NCBI GenBank assembly: GCA_031771865.1
Contig: JASISA010000025.1
Coordinates: forward strand, 1,054,001 to 1,118,000
Origin: Nothophaeocryptopus gaeumannii
Taxonomy: Eukaryota > Ascomycota > Dothideomycetes > Mycosphaerellales > Mycosphaerellaceae
Direction: 5' to 3'
DNA: 64,000 bases
The notes below the pieces were generated by a model, which was not told the DNA's origin, searched no databases, and saw only the letters and a list, made by a program, of their open reading frames with translations. A program made the translations under genes and the position numbers. Positions 22,968 through 32,526 of the stretch are shown one piece after another; positions within the stretch are counted from its first letter, which is position 1, and every line of letters begins with the position of its first letter.

Positions 22968-24623
22968 ATGGCTGCTGAAGTCAAGCAGCTCGCGCCCATA
23001 CGCGGTGCGCCAGGTCCAGCGCCACAAACGGCCGATCAATCTTACTGGAAGTCGTTCAAGAACCAGCTTCTGTTGCCATCGCCTCACAACGCCGGCGTCA
23101 CTTCTATCACGATACCCGAGTACAACCCCTCTGGACAGCAAGCCGATACCTTCGCGATTACGAGCGGCAGCCGAGTTCAGACATACAGTGTCAAGACCCG
23201 CAAGTTGATCAAGACAATCAGTAGATTTGGCGTAGACGATACCGCACGGTCTGGAGTTCTGAGGCGAGATGGACGCATTCTGCTTGCTGGAGGCGACAGT
23301 GGAATTGTGCAGGCATTCGATACCGGGTCGAGAGCAATTTTGAGGCAATGGCGGGGTGAACATGCGCATAAGCTGCCAGTGCATGCGGTCCGATGGAGCC
23401 CCAATGTCTTGACAGATTTGATGAGCTGCAGCGACGACAGGAGTGTGCGCTTGTGGGACTTGACTGAAGATGCTGCGAAGTGGACTGGTATTGGACATCA
23501 GGACTACGTGAGGAGCGGAGCGTTCTTGCCTGGACAGGGTGGAAACATGGTTGCCAGTGGCAGCTACGATCAAACTGTGCGCGTTTGGGACACCAGACAA
23601 CAGGGTGGCAGATCGGCTTTGACGTTCAAGTTTGGATCCCCTGTTGAGGACCTCCTGACCGTCAACAGCTCAACACTGGCCGCTGCTGCTGGTAATGAGG
23701 TGGCCATTGTCAATCTGGTGGCAGGTAAGGCTGAACATGTCATTCGATCCCATCAAAAGACCGTCACTGCGCTGGCCACGGCGCAGAACAGCACTCGAAT
23801 CCTCACTGGAGGTCTCGACGGTCATGTCAAAGTACACAATACCGCAAGCTGGGAGGTCGTCGCCGGCTTTAAATACCCATCGCCAATCCTCAGTCTGGCC
23901 GTGATCCCCACAGCAAGCAGCGAAACGGAACGAGAAGATCGCCATCTTGCAGTTGGTCTCCAAAATGGATTGCTGTCGCTTCGTACACGTCTGGCAGGGG
24001 CAGAGAAGGTCAAGGCAAGGGAGAAGGAGAAGAAGATGCAGGCATTGATCGCCGGGGAGGCAGACGAGTATGAGAGGAAGCAGAAAAAGAAGGATATGCG
24101 ACAAGGCATTCGTGCACGCGACCGAGGCAAAGACTTTAAGGGTGAGGGAGCGGACATTGTCATTACCGGGAACGACCGCCCACGAGAGAAGAAGCTCAAG
24201 CCTTGGCAGAAGAGCCTCCGATCTGGTGGATACGCTCAAGCTTTGGACCATGTCATACCACCTGAGAGCTGGAGACGAGACTTCAGCAAGGATGATTTCA
24301 TGACACTTCTGACTGCGCTGCGACACAGAAGTGCGTTACGCACAGCCTTGGCGAACCGTACGGCGGATCGATTGGTCCCGGTCATGAGCTTGATTCACCG
24401 ATATATTGCGTTTCCACAATACACGCATCTCCTCTACGATGCTTTGCTCCTGGTACTGGATCTATACAGCCATCGGCTTGGGGACTGGCAGGAGGACGAC
24501 GGACATGAGAAGGAAGTGGTAGACTTGGTACACAGTATTAGAGCTCGGGTCAGGCAAACTTCTGAATGGGCTGGCGCTGCGCATCGGACGCTGGGTATGA
24601 TCGAATTTCTGGAGTCTGGGTGA
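22968..24623 (+). CDS. UTP15: U3 snoRNP (SSU processome) protein UTP15
   Basis: Single exon, 551 residues from ATG 22968 (MAAEVKQLAPIRG). The frame is open upstream but the first ATG with a conserved start is this one. Residues about 60-350 form WD40 repeats (for example GRILLAGGDSGIVQAFD, SCSDDRSVRLWD, ASGSYDQTVRVWD, ILTGGLDGHVKVH). A basic linker (EYERKQKKKDMRQG) leads to the UTP15 C-terminal domain, seen as KKLKPWQKSLRSGGYAQALD and later FMTLLTALRHRSALRTAL. The protein belongs to the t-UTP subcomplex of the small-subunit processome in the nucleolus, which is needed for 18S pre-rRNA processing and rDNA transcription in yeast. Length is close to yeast Utp15 (513). Intact. Confidence 0.95.
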   Translation: MAAEVKQLAPIRGAPGPAPQTADQSYWKSFKNQLLLPSPHNAGVTSITIPEYNPSGQQADTFAITSGSRVQTYSVKTRKLIKTISRFGVDDTARSGVLRRDGRILLAGGDSGIVQAFDTGSRAILRQWRGEHAHKLPVHAVRWSPNVLTDLMSCSDDRSVRLWDLTEDAAKWTGIGHQDYVRSGAFLPGQGGNMVASGSYDQTVRVWDTRQQGGRSALTFKFGSPVEDLLTVNSSTLAAAAGNEVAIVNLVAGKAEHVIRSHQKTVTALATAQNSTRILTGGLDGHVKVHNTASWEVVAGFKYPSPILSLAVIPTASSETEREDRHLAVGLQNGLLSLRTRLAGAEKVKAREKEKKMQALIAGEADEYERKQKKKDMRQGIRARDRGKDFKGEGADIVITGNDRPREKKLKPWQKSLRSGGYAQALDHVIPPESWRRDFSKDDFMTLLTALRHRSALRTALANRTADRLVPVMSLIHRYIAFPQYTHLLYDALLLVLDLYSHRLGDWQEDDGHEKEVVDLVHSIRARVRQTSEWAGAAHRTLGMIEFLESG

Positions 24624-25503
24624 GGTCCCTATTTCATCGAGGAGCAAATTCCAGCAGCCCACCGTTTTGTACGAGCGCAAAATCGAGCTAGGGACACGGC
24701 TGCGCGACAGCGACTGAGACCCTTCCTGATTGTCGTTCGCATCCCATCCTCAGGTCTTCTGGCTCGCCATGCTCTCGCCAGTATCGCCGAAGCGGCCTTT
24801 GCCTCAGAGCCGCGCTCTCATGGACATGAACGCACCCAGCAATTCTGGACCTCGAACTGCCATCGCGCACATCGATTGATGCGATATACTCGATCATCGA
24901 GGATGGCAAAGGCCAATTCCGCAGCGTAGAATGTGATGAAATAGTGGAGGCGAGCGAGGCATCAGTCCATGTTGATAGACAGGGACGTCTACCGCCACGT
25001 CGAAATGTAGATCAAAGAGCAAAGGTCGAACACCACAGGTAGAATCGGCCAGCTCCGCATAAAGGTCGCCAATGCAATGCATGTTGCACATCACGAACGA
25101 CACAAAACCCCTAATCACCGGCATTCAAGACTTTCATTGTCTTCTCAGGGCGAAGTTCACTCTGATCGATCTAACAGCGGTGAAGCAGAGCGATTTCGAG
25201 GTTGCTGAGAGTCCCACAGAAACGATGTCGTTGCACGTTAAATGAGCTGACAAGTTCGCATGTTTACGCATTGCTCTGGTGCTTTTTCGGAGCGAGAAAG
25301 TCGGATCAGACGTGGGAAGCGGCTCACGAAACTGCTCATGTACTCACGCCATCACGCGACACCCGAATCCATCCATGCGCATATTCAATGCTTACATGCA
25401 GCAGCCATTCGCTGCGGTAATGATCAGCACACGACCACAGTTCACAGCCAGCCTGGTTCCTAACCACGTTTCCCACAACATCGAAATTCTCAGAGTATCA
25501 AAG
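24624..25503. other. Intergenic region of 0.9 kb
   Basis: No supported gene between UTP15 and the candidate at 25504. Short open frames on both strands have no recognisable features. Confidence 0.5.
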
Positions 25504-26049
25504 ATGGCGACTCCAAGAACCCTCCAAACCGCATCAAAATCACTCAACGTGAACGGTCCTCGCCTTCTCCGCACATGCACAAACACCACCTGCAGTCGAA
25601 AGTGCAAATACGCTACCAGCAGCCCAGCCACGGAAACCCATGCCAACATATCATCTATGCCAACCAGTCCAACCCTCGCGACTCACCGCTCAATTTCCAA
25701 GCTCCTCACGGACAATATCTCAGCGGGGAAACATACATTCGCTGCAGTCAAGTGCACTGTCCTGGACAACGGCATACTCGATGCGAACATCTCTGCTGCA
25801 CCAACGAAGGAGGATCTAAAGGATACGAAGCTGGGCAGGATGGAGTGACAAGAGGCAGGTGCCGAGAAACTGGTGAAGATCCAGGCGCTTGTGGAGTTGA
25901 TCGTCCAAGCGAAGGATGTGGGGAAAGTTGTCGATGAGGCGAGCGTGCCGATTATTGAGTGGGTTTGCACCGAACCTGGCTATTTTGTGTTAGGGAGAGA
26001 AGCTGAGACTTTTTTGTTTTGTCTGCAAGTTGTATCGGATGGGGTTTGA
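25504..26049 (+). pseudogene. Candidate gene with in-frame TGA
   Basis: From ATG 25504 (MATPRTLQTASKSLN) the frame runs 114 codons to a TGA at 25846-25848, then stays open in the same frame for 66 more codons to TGA 26047-26049. The part before the stop (KEDLKDTKLGRME) and the part after it (QEAGAEKLVKIQALVELIV, then QAKDVGKVVDEAS) read like one continuous helical segment, which suggests that TGA interrupts a real protein. No GT-AG intron removes it. The opposite strand also has an open frame with a hydrophobic helix (25649-25392), so coding here is uncertain. No family recognised. Confidence 0.3.
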
Positions 26050-26187
26050 GGAGGAGGCGTTCTTGTGAGGTGAGGGTAGGATGACAGGCGTTCGATGGCG
26101 GCAGGTGAATCGGGATCATCGTACAGCAGCTGAACACTGACAGAGTTCGTATAGAAAACAGAACGAATCTATCTCAATCAGCGCATT

Positions 26188-26286
26188 GGGGTTGTGGTCT
26201 TAATGGTAAGATCCTCACATGTCTCTCCTGGCCATTGCCGGCGTCTTCGTGTGTGAGGGATGTTGGTTCGAATCCGGCCTGCTCCA
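26188..26286 (+). tRNA. tRNA-like element with insert in the anticodon loop (degenerate?)
   Basis: A T-arm GTTGG-TTCGAAT-CCGGC (two G-U pairs) sits at 26263-26278, preceded by GTGAG at 26252-26256 that pairs with CTCAC at 26213-26217, the anticodon stem. A D-arm-like GTCT...AGAT with GG in the loop lies at 26197-26212. The acceptor GGGGTTG (26188-26194) pairs with CTGCTCC with one U-U mismatch. The anticodon loop would hold about 27 extra bases, like a tRNA intron, and would leave GTC or a neighbouring triplet as anticodon, but with a non-purine at position 37. The imperfect acceptor and loop make a tRNA pseudogene or tRNA-derived repeat as likely as a working gene. Confidence 0.4.
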
Positions 26287-26556
26287 ACAAGACTCTTTTT
26301 GCTAATCTCAGCTTCTTGAGATCTTTTTGCATCTGGCCGATATCACTTGGATTGCTCAGTGTCTTGCCATGCCCTGAGGCGGCACTCAAAATTCCCATGC
26401 TTGCGTTCAGATGCGATATGTATGTCTCGCTCAGGCAGGTGAGACAACAGCGGAAGCAAAGGGAGCAAGAGGCTTTAGACGGACATTTCGCTCGCATTTC
26501 ACTCTCGTCACTCTCCCTTTGACCACACAGAGCTTCTCGGTCGCTCACTCACAGTC

Positions 26557-27288
26557 ATGACTGCAGCGGCGATCGGCCTCATCCTATCCGCAATCCTCAG
26601 CATCACGTACAAGCTCGAAAGATGTCGCAACTCCAGCTGTCGCCTCTGCTCAACTATCAGTGCGATCCACGCCATCGCGATTGAACTCGTCGAAATCTTC
26701 TTGCTCGTCACCACCGTCCTCACAACCCTCAGTCTCATCCTGACTGCGACGAATCAATCAGGCCCATTGTGTCTGTTCGCGACCAACGTATGCGTTCCAC
26801 AAAGGCTCGGAGTGTCGATCAACATCTTCATGAACCTCACGATGTACATAGGCTGTGTCTGGTCGATTGGTGTGACGGACAATCTTATTCAATGTGGAAG
26901 TTGGAGTCATCCAGTTCAGATCCAGACGCTGCTTTTGACCAGGAGTAAGATGTTTCCAGAGACAGTTTTGAGGAGAGAGAGAACGGCAAAGATACAGAAG
27001 AAGCCGGTACAGAAATGCCAGAAAGAGACAACCAAAAACGCTCCATCGCGCTCAGACGACACATCGATCAAAGAAACCACAACAACCACCCAGTCAGCCG
27101 ACGAAGTCTTCGCGAGAGCATATGATTCGTTCATCAAGGAAGCTACGATAACAAGTCAGCTTAAATACAAACCAACACGTTTGAAACAGGTTGATTTCGG
27201 ATCAGCATCCCAACGACGAGCCTCAACACCCTTGACCGCTGCTACGGATGTGCTTAGCCCGGCTGCTCCAAGCAAGCCGCAGAGGTGA
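26557..27288 (+). CDS. Small fungal membrane protein of unknown function
   Basis: Single open frame of 243 residues from an ATG at 26557. Residues 1-17 are hydrophobic, residues about 33-65 (IAIELVEIFLLVTTVLTTLSLIL) form a long membrane segment, and residues about 88-108 (INIFMNLTMYIGCVWSIGV) form another. The remaining 125 residues are hydrophilic, rich in lysine and threonine, and probably cytosolic. Cysteines cluster between the first two segments (CRNSSCRLC). I recognise no family. The composition and coding regularity support a real gene, but it may be lineage-specific. Confidence 0.5.
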   Translation: MTAAAIGLILSAILSITYKLERCRNSSCRLCSTISAIHAIAIELVEIFLLVTTVLTTLSLILTATNQSGPLCLFATNVCVPQRLGVSINIFMNLTMYIGCVWSIGVTDNLIQCGSWSHPVQIQTLLLTRSKMFPETVLRRERTAKIQKKPVQKCQKETTKNAPSRSDDTSIKETTTTTQSADEVFARAYDSFIKEATITSQLKYKPTRLKQVDFGSASQRRASTPLTAATDVLSPAAPSKPQR

Positions 27289-27728
27289 TCGACTGGCGCA
27301 ACATTGCCAGGTTCGAACATTCCGCGAAGTATCGTTGGTCATACCAAAAGACTGAAGGAGCTTATGATCTTAGAAGACTCGAACACGATGTGAGAAAAGC
27401 AAAGAAAAATCGTAGTGTTCCGGATAGCGTGCGTGTAAAAGCGTCGAAACATCCACTGGCTCTCAGTAAAAAGAACAGAAAGATCAGATTCCAATGTAGA
27501 TAGTACACTACGAGTATTGTCGGCATGCGTCCACCATCCGAGGGCTCATGCTCACACACAAGACTTCCAGGCGCGGCTACTTGCGACAGCCTTCGAAAGA
27601 AACAACAGCAATGCAAAATTCTGATCCTCGTTCTCCATATCAAAATGTCTCACTCCGACACATTGCCATTCCTCAAATGCCCACCAATATCGAATAAAAC
27701 GTCGCCTTCCCAACATCCAACATCGTCC
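27289..27728. other. Intergenic region between convergent genes
   Basis: About 440 bases; only short open frames, no feature supported. Confidence 0.45.
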
Positions 27729-27987
27729 TTATCTCGGATGCTCCGAAATCTGCTTTACTCTCTCATGATCCCTCACATCCAACGCCTGAATCTCATTCAA
27801 AATCTGCGCCTGTCGTTCTCCCTGCTTCAAGCCCAAATAGTACCCAATCGCCGAGGGCAGAAGCGTGACCGGGAATGGTTTGTTGTATTTCGATGTTAGG
27901 ATCCTGTCTGCGATAGTCGTTAAAGTCGTTGAAATCGGCAATGGTAGGAGATTGGTACGGACCGAAAAACTTTGAGAAGGCGCCCAT
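27729..27987 (-). CDS. Small 67-residue protein, two exons
   Basis: Exon 1 is 27987-27963 (ATG GGC GCC TTC...), exon 2 is 27907-27729; a 55-base intron with donor GTCCGT and GCAG acceptor joins them in phase 1. The protein begins MGAFSKFFDRILTSKYNKPF and continues PVTLLPSAIGYYLGLKQGE, then a charged C-terminus. One short hydrophobic stretch (residues about 19-32) could be a membrane or amphipathic segment. The same donor hexamer occurs in the histidine kinase gene at 55320, which supports its use here. I do not recognise the family; the compact conserved-looking core resembles small mitochondrial or membrane-associated proteins, but that is a guess. Neither unspliced frame gives a convincing protein. 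Confidence 0.6.
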
Positions 27988-28371
27988 ATTTGTGTGTGTT
28001 GTGACTCTGATTGTATGCTGTAACGATGAACATTCCGGTATCCTGGTCGAATGAAGAGGTGAAGTGGCTGGTCCATTCCGGGTAAATGGAGGAGCCCAGG
28101 CCTGGAAGGATGGGGATTGTAGCGTCTTGTCTAGGGCGAACTCAAAAATCGGCAGTCAAATTTGAGAAAGGGACATTCGAACAAAGCAAATCGTTCGATA
28201 CCTGCGCAAGTCATTCAGAGCTGCCTACCTGATCGAAGCTCTACATCTTCTGGTACCTGGTAATTTTGGCAATCCGACCCTCGAGACGCAAAGCTCAGCA
28301 GGCTCAGCTCCACGACAAGTCTTCATATATGTCAATATCGAGCGCTTAGTCATCCAATACTCTACCACTCG
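27988..28371. other. Upstream region of the split tRNA
   Basis: About 380 bases between the small protein gene (minus strand) and the split tRNA-Ser. Contains an AT-rich TATA-like stretch at 28324-28331. No coding region. Confidence 0.45.
28324..28331 (+). promoter_or_regulatory. TATA-like element before the split tRNA-Ser
   Basis: The stretch CATATATG lies about 40 bases upstream of the tRNA 5' end. It could serve Pol II or an upstream-TATA Pol III promoter; its use is inferred from position only. Confidence 0.3.
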
Positions 28372-28709
28372 GGCACTTTGGCGGTTCGTCCTGTCTGTCG
28401 CAATTGTTACGGCGCAACGGCTAATTCTGGCCTAGGAGTGGTTAACGGTGAGGGAGAAAGGAAAGAAAAGGGTAGATCAGGAAACTGACTTCTCTTCAGC
28501 GCTGGCCTGCTAAGCCAGTTCCGTACGTTCTGAGCTTCAACGCGTTGTTGTCCCTTCACTAACATGCCCCAGTTCGGGAGCGTGAGGTACGCATCAATTT
28601 GGATGTCTCCATCGGATTTGAACCTAATCAACGCACAGTTCGAATCTCACAGGGTAAATGAGCTCTCCAATTAATGCATCGTACAAATTCTGACATTCAG
28701 CCAGTGTCG
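28372..28709 (+). tRNA. tRNA-Ser(GCU) split by five spliceosomal-type introns
   Basis: Exons 28372-28383, 28436-28447, 28500-28522, 28573-28586, 28639-28653 and 28705-28709 total 81 bases. Joined, they form a full class II cloverleaf: acceptor GGCACTT/AGGTGTC (7 pairs, two G-U), T8 G9, D-stem GCG/CGC with loop GAGTGGTTAA, anticodon stem CTGGC/GCCAG with loop CTGCTAA (anticodon GCT), a variable arm TCC-TTCG-GGA with a UUCG tetraloop, T-stem GTGAG/CTCAC with loop TTCGAAT, and discriminator G, as in eukaryotic serine tRNAs. The introns are 52, 52, 50, 52 and 51 bases. Donors are GTTCGT, GTGAGG, GTACGT, GTACGC and GTAAAT; branch points are CTAAT, CTGAC, CTAAC, CTAAT and CTGAC; all end in AG. None is at the standard tRNA intron site (37/38). 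The A and B boxes are both split. An inactive relic cannot be excluded, but every stem is intact. Confidence 0.82.
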
Positions 28710-30757
28710 GAACTGAAGAATTCAATTCCTCCAACCTTAGCAATATTTTTTGGCTTTTCTTTTGCCCTTAGTCAACAACTCAACGTTGTATCTTTGTGCT
28801 TTGATGAATCTGTCTTCCTTACCAAAAGATGGATGCGGAGCGGGTTCAGTAGTAAAGCTTCTCAAGTACACAGCAAAGCTTTTGCTACATCCGCACTGCT
28901 CACATACATCTGACCAATCTTCGGACATTTCTTTGACCTACTTGCTGTGTAGTAAGTGTATGTATCAGAGTTGCAATCAGAATGTTCGTTCATTCATTCA
29001 TTCACCTGCGGTGCTTAGCGTCTTGGCATTTTCGACTCAAGGAAGGAGCGCGACCAAAGATAAAGAAAATGTGGACATTGACATGCATGTCATCAATGAC
29101 GGTAATTCTATCTTGTAACTATGCGCTGGTGTCGTGGATTGGTCTTACGTCTTATCAATGTCACTGCCCGGATCGAGCAAGTTCGGACGAGTTGGATCTG
29201 AAGAGTCCAAGTCTTCACATCATGCGCATGAAAGCTTCTGAACGTACAATCAAACCATATCGCTGCGATCCCTCTTGCAATAATAATGTCGGAATCATTG
29301 CCCGTTGCCCTTGCCCTTCCCAGAATGACGAGTCCGCTAAGTCTGGCGGCTTGCTAAGGGGATAATTCTCCGACCAGCCTGCGATCGTTGCCCGTAGTAT
29401 TGCTTTCGATCGAAGATGTCTCAAGCTCCTGCGACGGGATAGAGGAACGAATCTCGGTCACGGTGTCGAATGAGCGGCCCCTCGACACACAGTCAACTTC
29501 GACGCTCTCTTGCAGCCATCTCTTTCGCCACGCTATCGGCTTTGAGGAAAGCAGCATAGATAGTAGTCTACAATGAGAAATATCACCGGGTGCTCCTTTC
29601 CTAGGTTTCCCAGTCTTCGAAGACCATCCTCACTCAAGTAGGCAATGCGGTGGACCGATACACAGGCATGCACCAAACCCATAGTGGAATTCTCCCCAGG
29701 CTAGTAACGCTCTGTGATGACACCGATCGAGACAACCGTAGCCCAGACCTTGATCGGAGTAGAGAGACGTGTGCACATCTCGAACTTAACAAGTTGACAG
29801 TTCAGATCCATTTCGAGCACAAGCCTTACTTGTTCCTGCTGGCGGTCGACTTAACCAAGCTATTGCATTAAGAGTATCTCTGCTGCAATGCGTGCTCATG
29901 ATGAATGGAGTTTCACCTGACGCGCAGGGATTGGACTTGCTCTTGAGAAGATGATTGCGGTCGGGAGTTATTGTGTTCGGTTTGCCAACGTTTGCATGTA
30001 CGGTACCTCAGGTTGCTCCCGATGGTAATGACGAAGGACATCATTCACCACTTAAGGTCTGCAAGATCTCTGCGCTCCGGGCGAAGACGCAGCTAACGAG
30101 TACGAAGCTGTCGCAATAATCGCTGATTGATATAGGGAGAAGCAATTGCTGGCATCGTCTGCAAGGTAGCCTTGCTTCAAGGTATCCATTCGGTATCTCA
30201 ACCCCGAGCGAGCTCCAGCGCCGCGGATCTTTCTCCCTACATGGGCCATACTCTGTACCATCATAGTCGGAACTGGAGGTCCGACTCAGCTCGTACTGAG
30301 AGAGATCCATATCCAGTTGGCCCTGCCGTGTCATGGCCAGTGAATTTGGACCGCTAGCAATAGTCAAGCGCAGAGAGGATATTTCTCACGTTGCTCTCCG
30401 CAAAAAGTCCGTACCCTGCACCAACAGCCTCGTAGACAGTCTTGTGGGTTGAGCTCGCTCTATGAGAGAGCGATTCGAGAGCTGAAGCCAAAGGAACGAC
30501 ATGCTTCCGACCTGCGAACGAGTGACAACTGGGACTACAAAAAAGTCCACCCTTCCGTATCTTCTCTCCCAGGAACATCTTTCTAGTACTGTCGCCCGAG
30601 AAGGCCACGCCATGGATCTTGAAATTGTGACTGAGATACAGGGAGCTTCTGCTGTGACGCAGCTCAGTCATGAGAGCGGCGGATTGAATCGGATCTCCGA
30701 CGTCTGGGCTTGCTCAAGTGAAGTCAAGATCCAGCATGCTTAGCGTGTCTATTTCAC
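28710..30757. other. Gene-poor interval of 2 kb
   Basis: Only short unrelated open frames on both strands. A run of six T lies at 28746-28751, listed separately. No domain, RNA gene or transposon recognised. Confidence 0.5.
28746..28751 (+). terminator. T6 run downstream of the split tRNA
   Basis: Six consecutive T about 37 bases after the discriminator base would suffice as a Pol III terminator. Its relevance is unclear because the internal promoters are split; T runs are also common by chance in AT-rich DNA. Confidence 0.3.
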
Positions 30758-31600
30758 TCATTCACCCCTCTCCTCTCCTCGCTTCGCAGCCAGTATGTAC
30801 GGCCTCTTCTCCCAAAATCCATCGCTGATGATGTCGACATGCTCGACCGTGATCCTGGCCTTCTGCTTCCTCTTCTTCTCTTTCTCCATCTGAGTCTTGC
30901 TGATAGAGTCTGCCATCTTCCCGTTGGTTTCACCATTGATGCCATCATCATAAGCTCGATAGATCACAGTGCCCTTCTTGTAGATCTCCGGCTCTTTGTT
31001 GTAGTTGATGCCGAATCGACTAAACAAAATCTCATTCTTATCAGCCGATAGCGTCCCTTTCAACTCCAGTTCTGCTTCTGTAGTAGACTGCCCTCCTTTC
31101 AGAACCATGTTCCAGAAAGTCGTATTGTAAAGGTTGTTGATATGACAATCCGCCTGTCGCCACTTCAAGTAGTCTCGCAGTATTCTCCGTTTCGGATACG
31201 CCACGCATCGTCCATCGAACGTCGGCCAAGGCCTCTCGAGCTTCGAATCAGGAAGGAAGTCTGGCCATTGCATGCAATACTCTGCCGTAAACATCGTCGC
31301 GACACTCGTTGCTAGTTTCGCTGCTCTCCTTTCGAATAGAGTTGCTGATTCGTGGAAGATGAAGCTGTATTCGTCTGACTGGCCATATGCGAGAGCGACA
31401 TCATGATATGAACGGACGACTTCAGTAGCTGCTGAGTTCATCAGGTCCAAAGCTCGCTTGTCATTTGGCTTCTCAAAATTGTATTTCTTGCAGACTTTGC
31501 TGAAACCACGGCCGTCGATGCGAACGACGATCCAGTTGGAAGGCGGGATAGGGTCCCATGTTTCGAACTTTCTGACGTATTCGAACTCTGAATTGGCCAT
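30758..31600 (-). CDS. THG1: tRNA(His) guanylyltransferase
   Basis: Open frame of 280 residues from ATG 31600 (MANSEFEYVRKFE), the same start motif as yeast Thg1 (MANSKF...). The catalytic metal ligands fall at the same positions as in the human enzyme: D29 in VRIDGRGF, and D76 and E77 in AYGQSDEYSFIF. The tract HINNLYNTTFW and the FSRFGINYN region follow as expected. The enzyme adds G(-1) to the 5' end of tRNA-His, needed for histidyl-tRNA synthetase recognition, using 3'-5' polymerisation. The frame stays open for 69 codons upstream of this ATG and contains an earlier ATG (31807) giving a basic extension that could be a mitochondrial signal or part of the leader. The gene appears intact and single-exon. 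Confidence 0.95.
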   Translation of the reverse strand: MANSEFEYVRKFETWDPIPPSNWIVVRIDGRGFSKVCKKYNFEKPNDKRALDLMNSAATEVVRSYHDVALAYGQSDEYSFIFHESATLFERRAAKLATSVATMFTAEYCMQWPDFLPDSKLERPWPTFDGRCVAYPKRRILRDYLKWRQADCHINNLYNTTFWNMVLKGGQSTTEAELELKGTLSADKNEILFSRFGINYNKEPEIYKKGTVIYRAYDDGINGETNGKMADSISKTQMEKEKKRKQKARITVEHVDIISDGFWEKRPYILAAKRGEERGE

Positions 31601-32526
31601 CGCGTAAAGGGCTTCGTTCACTGGTTGTTCACATGTTGATGTTGTAGGTTGCAAGTTCAAACAGAGATTAGACGGAGTGGTTGCCTTAAGGTTGTAGCCT
31701 GAGAGTGTGCCTTGTGGCCTTGCGGTCTTGTGATGAGATTCTCCGTACACGCGAATATTCCAGCACGCTGAAGCTGTAACGCGTCGCCTACGGATGCGCA
31801 CTTTCACTTCAACCTCGACTTCGCAACAACAACATCAATACCAACCAGATCTTGCCGCATCTCTGAGGCGCTCGATCACATTCTTCCCCAACGATCACGC
31901 CAGCGACTATGACGCATAATGGACAGCATGGCACACCTTGACCTTGCGACCTCGTCGCCTCTGAACTTGATCACATCTGCGACTCTCCCGAGTTCAACTT
32001 CAGCCACCGCACGCGTCGCATCGATGTCACTGCACGTTCGAGACGTGTGATATCTTGAGAGCTGTGCGCTTCGATCTCGAGAACACACCTTGACGCGCCC
32101 TTACCGCACATTCGAAGCGCTCAGTCACTTGAAGTCTCTGCACGTCGGATCTTTGTTCAGCCTTTTGAGACAATCCATCAGCTCTGCAATTGCTGCGCCT
32201 TAATACACGAGCATGGAGCATAACAAGGCAAGCAGAAGAGCCAGAAGCCTTTCCCCTGACTTTGCAATACGCTCTCCGCTTATGCGATCGCATTTCATCT
32301 ATTGAAAGTATTGCATTGACAGCGAGAGACAGAGAGATCTGACCTCGCGCGCGGTCGTGACTGCATTTTGTTCGCGCCCAGCTTCACACTCAATCACCTT
32401 GGGCTTCAGTTTCTTTGCGACGACACAACAATCTAATTGTGAAGCGACATCGACACTGATACAACGCAGATCTTGCCTCATCTCTGAGGCGCTTGATCAC
32501 ATCACACCAAATCGAAACACTTCGTC
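31601..32526. other. Divergent region with repeated motif
   Basis: Upstream DNA of THG1 (minus) and of the helicase relic (plus). A 35-base motif at 31847-31881 recurs at 32468-32502 with two differences (core TCTCTGAGGCGCTYGATCAC), and a weaker copy lies near 31960-31980. Otherwise no coding region supported. Confidence 0.5.

Noticed and set aside
28384..28704. Idea that the five blocks in the tRNA are recent copies of one introner element
   Set aside because: The five introns share signals and length but no sequence similarity by eye, so a single recent source is not supported.
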